A stretch of 64,000 nucleotides of DNA from positions 32,445,209-32,509,208 of the forward strand of contig CP114482.1 in assembly GCA_027186245.1 (NCBI GenBank), given 5' to 3'. A program made the translations under genes and the position numbers. The stretch is from Coriaria nepalensis. Lineage: Eukaryota > Streptophyta > Magnoliopsida > Cucurbitales > Coriariaceae. The notes under the pieces are model-generated. The model was given only the letters and a program-made list of their open reading frames with translations, searched no databases and was not told the origin of the DNA. Positions 33,301-45,300 of this stretch are shown in pieces (position 1 is the stretch's first letter; every line of letters begins with the position of its first letter).

Positions 33301-36300
33301 ACTAATAACACCGAGTGTAGAGTAAGATCTTTTGATATTGTGATGGACCCTAAACCGGCCACCTTTGAGAGTGACCCATCTGCAATTCTAACAGTCAGAT
33401 TTTCATAGGAATGGGTAAAAGTACTAAAGAGACCTTTGTCACCAGTCATGTGGTCTGATGCTCCGGAGTCCACAATCCTTGAATTGTCCGTCTTTTTCAT
33501 AGTATTTAGGGCAGTAGCGAAGTTACCTTTTTGAGCTATGGACCCCGGTTCCAATAGTTGAGGTTGGTTGCGAAGATGATGGTGACTGATTGAGCAGTTT
33601 CTTAAGTAGATCAAGTTGTTTCCTGCTGAACACATTAGATTCACCGGTTGTAGTAGGTTCCTCTAAGAGACTAAGGTTTCCACGACCTTCTTTGTAAGGT
33701 TGTCGTGATGGTTTCCAATCTGCTGGTTTTCCATGGATTTTCCAGCATGTGCCTTTAACGTGTCCAGGTTTTCTGCAGTGCTCACACCATGGACGTTCTT
33801 TCTTTTGTCTATTCTCACTTGATTGATACTGAGAGTCTCTAACTACTAAGGCCGAGACTTCCATATTTTGTGTTGCTAGGTGAGATTTCAGCATTACCCT
33901 TTTTCTACTTTCCTCTTTCCTCACTTCAGAAAACGCCTCTTTTACACTTGGTAGAGGTTTATAACCTTGAATTCTTCCTCTTACTTCATCTAGATTCTGA
34001 TTTAGTCCAATTAGGAATTTGTACAATCTTTTCCTTTGGACAATTTGCTTGTATAGTTGGATGTCTTCGGTGCACTTCCATTGATGAATTTCACACAAAT
34101 CTAGTTGTTGCCAATAGCGGGTGAGGGCATTGTAGTATTGAGTTACGGTCAATTCTCCTTGCCGTAAGTCATGTAGATTACTCTCTATCTCGAATAGTTC
34201 CGAGGTGTTCTCATTGTTTGAGTAGGTCTCCTTAACTGCCTCCCATATCTCTGTGGCTGTTTCATAGAGCAAAAAATTTTCTCCAACATCAATAGTCATG
34301 GAATTTATGAGCCATGACATAACCATACTGTTTTCAGCCTTCTATGCCCTAAATCTTGGATCATCTTTTTTTGGTTTGGTTACTTCACCAGATAGATATT
34401 CATCCTTTCCTTTTCCGCAGATATACATCATTACCGAATGAGACCATTGAACATAATTGTTCTCATTCAGTTTGTGCCCGGTGATTATGACTTGATTGTT
34501 CTCCGAGTTTCCATGGTTGCCACCGACCATGATTTCGTGATTGGAGGTATTTTCTAGGTTTGAAACAGAAGGAGAACCTAGTTTTCCCGTAGCCATCCCG
34601 TATTTTGTCATGAGGGATTGATTTGCTAGGGTTTAGTGGATATGTGGCTCTGATACCATGTAAATTTTAGGGTTAAAAGAAATCTTATTCCACTTTTTTC
34701 TTTTTACATCTTAAGTTCCTTTATATAGAGGAGAAAACCTAGTTTACCTACACAAATCATACCTAAACAGATTCTATTAGAATCCCTAGAAAATAGCAAA
34801 TACCTAGCTACTAATCTGCACTTAATCAGCAAACAAATCACATTGATTTGTTTGCTGAAGCGTGAATCTTTCTTACACTATTCCACAAAATTGTTTGTTG
34901 GAGTATTAGAAGAAAGTACGATTCTTGATTTGAAATATGTTACAAATACTTGACAAAGACATTTACCACTGATTAGTGCAGCGTTAAGTCTATTAAATTG
35001 GAAGTTTCTTTCATATAATTACTTTCCTTTATTATTTCGCTCTACTTTTTCATCTTATATAGCAATTTGTTTCTTGTTTTGTTGTTTTGTTGTTTTGTGA
35101 TTGTTTGAATACAAACTATGCATTTACAAATAAGCATGACCTTTCAACCTGGCAGGACAGCAGAGCTAATGTTTGAAAAGTACAAAGTCCCTGCTTTGTT
35201 TCTCGCCAAGAATGCTGTAAGTCTCAAGTTGACCCCATATTTTACTCTTCCTTTAATTCATTTTTAGTTCTTAGCACTTGAATTCCCGATATAGTCTAGC
35301 CTTACTCAATCATCTAAAAGACATCTTGAAATGCCAGGTACTTACATCTTTTGCATCAGGCCGTGCCACTTCATTGGTCGTTGATTGGTGGGGGACTATA
35401 TCAGCTTCACTTTAATAATCTGTATTAGCTACTCTTTCATAGTATTATTGTCCCGACTGTTGTTGAAACTGCCATTGTTGAACATAAATAGACAACATAG
35501 GGCATAGAATTTCTTTTCATCTCTATTTATTACAGACACATGATCACATATTTTCAACTTTTTTAGGATCCTTCTAGGCTTTTTTCCTCCTTTTATGCTT
35601 TCGACTTATGCTATTTCTTTTCCTATTTTGTACATTCAACTCTCTCTCTCTCCCTCTCTCTCACTATATATATATATATTTCTGTATATCATTATATATA
35701 GATATATCGATATGGACCTCAAAGTATCGTATTTAAGAAAATTCTGTCTTTCCTTTCTTGAATAGTAAATGAAAATTCTAGTAGTTCCTTGTAAATTGGC
35801 AGGACAAATACCCACAATGGAGCTGTTACAACAAATAATCTCGTCCTCTTTTCTATAAGACAATTTTCAGTATGATGAGATGATTGTGTGTTGTATTTTC
35901 ACGAATCCCATGTGTTCTAGTTGTTACTTTCCATACATGGTCAATTTATTTTCTTGGTTAAAAGTGACTCTAATGGGTCTGTAACATGCATAACTGACTC
36001 ATGGGTTTGTAACATGTATATTAACTGGCACATTCAGTGGTGGCGGATCAACTACAGTTGCCCCAGTACATGATGGCTATGTTCTTCAAAAGGTATTCCC
36101 CATCGTGTGACATTGTCCATTTATTATAGTTAGGACATTTAATTAGTCTTCTTAGTTATTTTTATCTTGGATTCCTAGTTCATTTTAGGAAGTTGCCTTT
36201 ATTAGTCAATAGGACTATTAGAAAACTCTATTTTGGCTTACAAATAGAAGATTACCCACATGTTCAATTATCAGTTTATTAATAAATAATATTATGAGAT

Positions 36301-39300
36301 TATACTCTTCTGATGGTGGATTCTAGTTTTAGCTACTTTTGGTGGATTCTAAAACAATCTTTCTGGTGGATTTTAGAATATTACTTGGGCGTAGCAGTGT
36401 GTTAGCGTAATACCTCGAATGTCCTGTGTTATTATATGAAAATTTGTCTTTACACCATTTAAATTCTGCTATACAATAGTTGCACTAGGGTCCATTTGGA
36501 TAGACTTACTAAATGCCAGCTCAAGCCATATAATAGAATCTAACTAGAATATATTTATTTATGATTCATTTAGATTCCAGACTACTCGAGTTCCATCTTC
36601 AACCACTTTCCCAAATGTACTCTCAGTGTGGCATGTGCCTTACTATTTAATATGGGTTCCACTGTGTATCAAATGCCGTTCCCTCATTGTTTTATGTCCA
36701 TGATGGTTTCATGTTTTCAAGATAAGATAGGTCATTATTGACTCAATCATCTAATATTTTAGAACATTAGATTTTAACTCGTAAAATTCCCTTAATATAT
36801 ATACAGACAGGTGCATAATCATACATAGATGATTGATCAGAAAGCCTGTTTTCATATAAGTTTAATCACCAAATGTAAAAGGTGTTAGTAATCCTTGCTC
36901 AGTGGAACAACTATTTTCTATGAATTTAAGAATGGTTTTCTGTCCATGTTGGTTTCGTGTTTTACAGAGAAGATATCACTATTGACTCACTCATCTAATA
37001 TTATAGAAAATTAAAAGGGATATCCTCACATTTTCACATGGAAAATTCCCATAATATATAAACAGACAAATGGATGTTCACGTTCGCATGATTGATCAGA
37101 AAGATTTTTTTATTTAAATTTAATAATGGGTTTGTATGGCTCAGTTATAAATATAGGTCAATACCTCACATACGCTTATTATTGTCAAATATGTATATAA
37201 ATGTAGATTTTCAACACCTTACTCAATTGTCCCCATGTTTCCTCGTTAGGGAACAACTAGTTTTGTGCCTATTGATAGTTTATACAACTCTGGTTCCTGA
37301 ATAATCACTTTTTCCCATGTTATGGCTTCTGTGACAATAGGCTGTGGCATCTTCTCCTATCGGAGGAGAATTTCTCACTGATTGTCTGATGAAGAGTTTG
37401 GAGACCAAAGGTATAACGGTAAGTGGTTGCTTCTTATGTTTTCTTTAGAAGATGATCTCATTTGAAATACTCAACTTTCATTTAATCTGTTTTCCTTACT
37501 ACTCTATAGATGAAGCCCAGATATTCTTTCAAGCGACAGGAAATTCGCCCAGGGGAGTTTCAGGTGAATTTTTATTTAAAAGTCCTCGTCAGTTATGCTT
37601 ATCGTGGTAACGGGATTCTGCATAATCTAAAGGGAAGTCCAACATACATGTATTTCGCCCCTGCTGGGTATGAGGAGGATCAATTGTCCACTCTTATTTT
37701 ATTTGTTTGGACACTAACATATAGAAACTGTAAAATAAATGATACAGGCTTTCTTGCAGAGGGATATAAAGGTATCATAATGTGAATTTTAGGGTTAAAA
37801 GAAATCTTATTCATATCTCTCATCTTTTACATCTTAAGTTCCTTTATATAAAGGAGAAAACCTAGTTTACCTACACAAATCATACCTAAACAGAATCTAT
37901 TAGAATCCCTAGAAAATAGCAACTACCTAACTACTAATCTGCACTTAATCAGCAAACAAATCACAATGATTTGTTTGCTGAAGCGTGAATCTTTCTTACA
38001 CTATTCCACACTCCCCCTCAAGCTTGGTTATAGATGTTAATCATACCAAGCTTGAACTTTAGATCTTCAAACTTGATTCTTGGTAGAGCCTTAGTTAGGA
38101 CATCAGCTATCTGCAAATTTGTAGGCATATACATTAGCTTAACTATCCCTTCATCTACCTTCTCTTTGATGAAGTGTCGGTCGATCTCTACATGCTTCGT
38201 TCGATCGTGATGAACTGGATTTTTTGCAATGCTGATAGCAGATTGATTATCACACAACATTTTCATTGGTTCATCCACTGAAAATTTTAATTCCTGTAAA
38301 ATTCTTCTTAACCACATTCCCTCACATATCCCATGAGCCATAGCTCGAAATTCAGCCTCTGCACTACTTTGTGACACTACCGATTTTTTTTTGCTTCTCC
38401 ATGTGACTAAGTTCCCCCAAACATAGGTGCAATAACCTGAAGTAGATCTTCGGTCTTTGATTGATCCTGCCCAATCTGCATCACTGTAGACTTCAATATC
38501 TCTAACTTCAGCCTTTTGAAAGAACAAACCATCTCCAGGTGTCATCTTTAGGTACCTCAATATTCGGTAAACAGCCTCCATGTGTTCTTCATTTGGACAA
38601 TTCATAAATTGACTTACTTTACTCACAGCGAAGCCAATATCAGGTCTAGTGTGGGATAAGTAGATTAGCTTCCCAACCAATCGTTGGTATCTGGCCTTGT
38701 CAACGGGTACGTCGTCCTCTTTGAGTCCTAATTTTAAAGTTGAGTCCATTGGAGTATCAGCTGGTTTGCATCCTAGCATTCCTGTCTCCTTTAGTAAGTC
38801 CAACACATACTTTCTTTGAGATACTGAAATTCCCCTTTTTGACCGAGCGATTTCCATTCCTAGGAAATATTTGAGATTTCCCAAGTCTTTGATCTCAAAT
38901 TCGCTTGCTAGGAATTCTTTGACATTGATTAGCTCCTCCTCATAATCCCCGGTTAAAATAATGTCATCAACATACACAATAAGAATGGCAACTTTTCCTA
39001 TAGCAGAAAATTTTACAAATAAGGTGTGATCCGATTGACATTGAGTGTATCCATATCTCTTGACCACCTTTGTAAATCTGTCAAACCAAGCCCTTGGCGA
39101 TTGCTTGAGTCCATAAAGTGATCTTTTTAGCTTGCACACTTTGTTGATTGTATCTGAATTCTCAAATCCGGGAGGAATATCCATATACACTTCCTCTATT
39201 AGATCTCCATTCAAAAATGCATTTTTGACATCTAGTTGGTATAGCGGCCAATCTAGATTTGTAGCTAGTGAGAGGAGGACTCGAACAATATTTAGTTTTG

Positions 39301-42300
39301 CTACTGGAGCAAATGTTTCTTCATAGTCAATTCCATAGGATTGAGTAAATCCTTTTGCAACCAATCGAGCTTTGAATCTGTCCACACTTCCATTATCTCT
39401 GTATTTTACCGTGAATATCCATTTACACTCCATTGGACGCTTTCCCGAAGGTAATGTTGTAACTTCCCACGTTTCATTCTTCTCTAGTGCCTGAATTTCA
39501 TCACAAACAGCTGCTTTCCATTTAGGAGTTTTTAGAGCTTCCTGTATGTTGTTTGGAATCTGAATTCTGTCAATGTTAGCCACCAATGCCCTGAAATTGG
39601 GTGATAGCCCTTGATAGGACACAAAGTTGCATATAGAATGCTTTGTACATGATCTAACACCTTTCCTCAGAGCAATAGGCCAATTAATATCATCATTTTT
39701 CAACTCACTAGAAGAAGATTCAGAATTAGGATTACCTTGAAGGTCTTCATTCGGCCTTAGATCAGGGTCTGATTCATGGATTTGCTCATGATGTACTAAG
39801 GGTTCTGTTTCCATTTTTCTTTTCCTTCTAGAGTACGTGATGAGGTCAGTATTCTGTTGACTAGTGTCTAGAGATGGAAGAGGGTTCTGTAGGTCAGTGT
39901 TCTGTGGACTGGTGGTGTCTAAAGCTGGTAAGGAATTCTGCTTAGTAAGATGGGTATTTTGAGGATGGAGATTGGGAATAAGATCTTGTAGGAAATTGTC
40001 ATTATTCGGTGGACTAGGAAAAAAGGTTTGCTCTATGGTTGTGCTATCCCAAAGTTGATATTCATGTTGAACTGAATTCTCTCCCTGAATGTCAAGTTTG
40101 GGATAGAATGGTTTTTGTTCAAAAAATGTGACATCCATGGAGTTGTAGTATTTTTGTGTGTTAGGGGAGTAGCACTTGTACCCTTTCTGATTTGATGAAT
40201 ATCCTAAGAAAATGCATTTGATTGCCCTAGGATCGAGTTTGCTTTTAGTGGGATTGTGATCATGGACAAAAACAGAGCAGCCAAATACCTTGAAAGGGAT
40301 AGAGGTTATGAGATGTGTGTGTGGATAGGTCTTTAGGATGGTCTGACATGGGGTATGGAATTGGAGAATCCGAGAAGGCATTCTATTGATGAGATAGGCT
40401 GAGGTGAGGATGGCATCACCCCAATGATGCTTTGGGACGTAGGATGCGAACATGAGTGATCTTGCAACATTTAATAGATGTCTGTTTTTCCTTTCCGCAA
40501 TTCCATTTTGTTGAGGTGTATCCACACATGAGCTTTGATGGACAATCCCTTGTTCTAGTAGATATGTACTAAGAGAGGATGTGAAGTACTCTTTAGCATT
40601 ATCTGTCCTAAACACTTGTATCTTAGCTTGAAATTGAGTTTTAACCATCAGATTGAAATATTTGAAGATTTGGCCCACATTAGATTTTTCTTTCATGAGA
40701 AACACCCATGTTAGTCTAGTGTGATCATCTATTAGAGTGATGAACCAGCGGGCTCCTGTGTTGGATTTTACTCTTGATGGTCCCCATACATCACTATGAA
40801 TCATAGAGAAAGGTTGGGATTTTTTGTAGGGTTGATTAGGAAAGGAGTTTCGGGTGTGTTTTGAGAGTTGACAGATTTCACATTGAAAATCAGTGGGTCT
40901 TTTATTATAGAATAAAGATGGAAATAATTTCTGAAGATATACAAAGTTTGGATGGCCTAATCGGTAGTGCCATAACATCACTAGACTATCTTTAGGGTGT
41001 TGACTAATAGAACTATTCTGACTTCTAGACACTAAACATTCTGACTTGAAGCCGTCCACTTGAGGATCAGAAACCTTAAGAAGATAGAGCCCCGAGTACA
41101 TCTTAGCATTGCCAATCGTCTTCCCCGAATCCAAGTCCTGAAATTCACAAGAGTATGGAAAGAATTTAGTAACACAATTAATATCTCGGGTGAGTTTACT
41201 GATGGATAATAAATTGCAGTCTAGATTTGGAACTAATAACACCGAGTGTAGAGTAAGATCTTTTGATATTGTGATGGACCCTAAACCGGCCACCTTTGAG
41301 AGTGACCCATCTGCAATTCTAACCGTCAGATTTTCATAGGAATGGGTAAAAGTACTAAAGAGACCTTTGTCACCAGTCATGTGGTCTGATGCTCCGGAGT
41401 CCACAATCCATGAATTGTCCGTCTTTTTCATAGTATTTAAGGCAGTGGCGAAGTTACCTTTTTGAGCTATGGACCCCGGTTCCAATAGTTGAGGTTGGTT
41501 GCGAAGATGATGGTGACTGATTGAGCAGTTTCTTAAGTTGATCAAGTTGTTCCCTGCTGAACACATTAGATTCACCGGTTGTAGTAGGTTCCTCTAAGAG
41601 ACTAAGGTTTCCACGACCTTCTTTGTAAGGTTGTCGTGATGGTTTCCAATCTGCTGGTTTTCCATGGATTTTCCAGCATGTGCCTTTAACGTGTCCAGGT
41701 TTTCTGCAGTGCTCACACCATGGACGTTCTTTCTTTTGTCTATTCTCACTTGATTGATATTGAGAGTCTCTAACTACTAAGGCCGAGACTTCCATATTTT
41801 GTGTTGCTAGGTGAGATTTCAGCATTACCCTTTTTCTGCTTTCCTCTTTCCTCACTTCAGAAAACGCCTCTTTTACACCTGGTGGAGGTTTATAACCTTG
41901 AATTCTTCCTCTTACTTCATCTAGATTCTGATTTAGTCCAATTAGGAATTTGTACAATCTTTTCCTTTGGACAATTTGCTTGTATAGTTGGATGTCTTCG
42001 GTGCACTTCCATTGATGAATTTCACACAAATCTAGTTGTTGCCAGTAGCAGGTGAGGGCATTGTAGTATTGAGTTATGGTCAATTCTCCTTGCCGTAAGT
42101 CATGTAGATTACTCTCTATCTCGAATAGTTCCGAGGTGTTCTCATTGTTTGAGTAGGTCTCCTTAACTGCCTCCCATATCTCTGTGGCTGTTTCATAGAG
42201 CAAAAAATTTTCTCCAACATCAATAGTCATGGAATTTATGAGCCATGACATAACCATACTGTTTTCAGCCTTCCATGCCCTAAATCTTGGATCATCTTTT

Positions 42301-45300
42301 TTTGGTTTGGTTACTTCACCAGATAGATATTCATCCTTTCCTTTTCCGCAGATATACATCATTACCGAATGAGACCATTGAACATAATTGTTCTCATTCA
42401 GTTTGTGCCCGGTGATTATGACTTGATTGTTCTCCGAGTTTCCATGGTTGCCACCGACCATGATTTCGTGATTGGAGGTATTTTCTAGGTTTGAAACAGA
42501 AGGAGAACCTAGTTTTCCCGTAGCCATCCCGTACTTTGTCATGACGGATTGATTTGCTAGGGTTTAGTGGATATGTGGCTCTGATACCATGTGAATTTTA
42601 GGTTTAAAAGAAATCTTATTCATATCTCTCATCTTTTACATCTTAAGTTCCTTTATATAAAGGAGAAAACCTAGTTTACCTACACAAATCATACCTAAAC
42701 AGATTCTATTAGAATCCCTAGAAAATAGCAATTACCTAACTACTAATCTGCACTTAATCAGCAAACAAATCACAATGATTTGTTTGCTGAAGCGTGAATC
42801 TTTCTTACACTATTCTACACATAATATCAATTTCAGAGATTAAGCATAACATCAATTACAAAGATTAAGTACATTGTTTACTTAGAATTATGTTCATTGA
42901 AAAAATGCATCAGCTTGTTCAAGACAATAACTGCTTTGTGCAGTAAGGTTGCCCTTCTTGCGGACTTCTATATCTTCCCTCATTTAGGCTCTGGATCTCA
43001 TTAGTTATGTTAGTCAGTTAGGAACCATATTCCTTTATGCCTAAATTTCTCCAACCTCCCTTTACCACAACTACAAAATAGAAAGAGGTGACTAATGCTG
43101 TATATAACAGAGTCAAGTTTGGTCAAGTATTACTTCATATTTTAGGATGCCAAAGTTAAGTATTTTGATATGATAGCTGCTTCTTTTGCATTTCAAAAGC
43201 TTGAAAGTCACTGGTTCTCTCTTGGTACTTATTCTGTGACTTTCTATTTCTGTTATCATAGACAGTGGACATTGATTTTCCAAATACAACAGAAAGTTAT
43301 AATCTCTACTCCCAGGTATGGGATTGGCTACAATATTTCTTATTGAGGTTTCATTTTCTAGTATCTTTTACTGAACTTTTCTTTGGTTACAGAGGGTAAT
43401 TGCTAGTGATATTAAAGAATGTGTGTGTCGTGCCCCGGATACTCCATATGATGGTTTGCATTTCTTCACTTATGCTACTTCTTTGTCTATCCAATTCATC
43501 TCAAGTGTACAAATTTTGTGTGTATGTGCAGTATCTTACTGTGTTTATTTTGTGCCCTTTCTTCAAATTTGAATGTTTATATCTTTTTTTCTTTTCCTTT
43601 TCATCTCACATTTCTAATTTTCTGCTCTTCTTTTTTAAGAGGGGGGAAGAATGAAATCAAACTTGTCTTATCTTTTCAGGGCCGAATTCATATTCATGCC
43701 CTTTTGTCTTGCTGCTTTTTCAATCACGTCCTTGTGGTTTTAAAAGTGTTATTCTCATCCTTACAGTTTTAGATTTATTATAAGTTTTTCCCTTGTAAAT
43801 TTCCACAGTTCAAGTTATTGAGATTCTCATATTTTGTTATCTACTGAAATTGTATTGTGATTTTATATTGGTTCCAAAGGTTTCACTGTTTCTGTCATAA
43901 GTTGTGCATCTTTAACACTTATTTGACACTTATCATGCTTTTAGTGTGCGCCTTGCTTGTGGTTGACCTTTTACTATCCTGTTATGATTTTTTTCAATTC
44001 TATGCGACCAACAAAGCTCTTTGGTTTAGGTACATATCAAAATTTCATGCTTTGAATGACCAATTGGAAGCTGGGGAATCATGATTGGGTTTCTCAGCTG
44101 TTTGATAAATACCATTTTTAGAAGATATGATTAAATTGAGAAGACTATGGAAAAATCCTTCCCTTCAAGTGTGTATATTTTTTTGATTTCTCTGTGAAAT
44201 TTGAGCAACATAACCATTCTATAGGGAAATAGTTCTGGTGGTTGGTCTTTCTGTTTTGTTGTCCCAATCCATTCAATTAGTATATTACCAGATCTACCTT
44301 CGATAACAATATTTAGTACCACATTGTATAAAGAATGTCCCGAGGTAGATGGAAATATCATGAGGTATGAATGTATATGCACGAAGACATAATAATAATA
44401 GCCAAGAGGCAAAAGCTGGATAAGTGTATGCAAACTTTGATCTTCAATTTCAAAGGCTAGACAGTGTATCATTATTTTTGTCATTGTTAGTTGAATTAGT
44501 TTCACTTATTTATAGTCATAATTACCCTGGGATGTGATTAAGATCCTTAAGAAGTAAAATATTTTATCTGATTGACTGGGAATGGATTTTTGTATTTGAT
44601 TGTCCAGCTTGAAACTGATAGCTCAGATTCATGTCTTATAGCTTATTCCGAAAATGTGTCTGATTTAAGTGGGAAGCCGAAAAGGAAACTAAAGATGTAC
44701 ATGCCTCATATAGCAGATTATATTAGAATATGATCCAATAACCCTAACTGTGGGCATTGAGAAGAGGTTGAGAATTGGATTCTTGGGTCTATATTCTATC
44801 AGTCTATTAAGTTTACAGGTTTATCAGGAATGTGGACAATTTGAACAGCTCAAGAACTTACTATTTATGTCATGGAAAATTATCTCAGAGTGTATATCAA
44901 TTAGCTTGGTAGTTCTACAAAATATATGAGATCACAGACCATCAGTTATTTACGTTGCTAATTCAGTGGCAGTTTTTCATTGATTAATTGTTGGATGTAA
45001 TCATATCCGTTAATACTCATCTGATTTTTTCTTTACTGGTTGATGAAACATTTTCATTTTTGAGGCTTCAAAAAGTATTGTGTACTTATTTGAGAGATAA
45101 CAATTTTATTTGTACAGAAAGTGCATATTCAAACATTCCAATGACCCCATACGAGCTTCCTGATGGGCAGTAAGTCACATGTTGATTCATTAGCTGAAAT
45201 TGTATATTTAGTCCTTAGCTTTTGGTATGGCATTGCTCCCTTCTTTTAGTTTTCCGTTTGAGATGTTTGCGAGGCACATGATATTTTGATAACCACTGAC

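Larger units (their letters stand above)
29897..34887 (-). mobile_element. Ty1/copia retrotransposon copy A in ARP4 intron 5
   Basis: 4991 bp, antisense to ARP4. Paired 229-bp LTRs (29897-30125, 34659-34887) differ at one position that I can see (CAACTACC against CAAATACC). The 5-bp target duplication AAATT is at 29892-29896 and 34888-34892. It has a primer site and polypurine tract in the expected places. The coding region is broken by a stop at 34342-34344, the gag-pol frame offset near 33545, a stop at 32697 and a one-base deletion near 31128 relative to copy B. It also reads YVED where copy B has the RT motif YVDD. Confidence 0.95.
37781..42819 (-). mobile_element. Ty1/copia retrotransposon copy B in ARP4 intron 10
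   Basis: 5039 bp, antisense to ARP4. Paired 230-bp LTRs (37781-38010, 42590-42819) show about four differences by eye. The perfect target duplication CATAA is at 37776-37780 and 42820-42824. Primer site and polypurine tract are present. Gag (362 codons) and pol (open over 1185 codons) are both uninterrupted but sit in different frames. Integrase, RT and RNase H signature residues are all present, so this is the best candidate for a recently active copy in the window. Confidence 0.96.

Noticed and set aside
37510..37785. 91-codon frame starting at ARP4 exon 10
   Set aside because: It is only exon 10 reading through its donor site into the intron; residues after GEFQ do not match ARP4.
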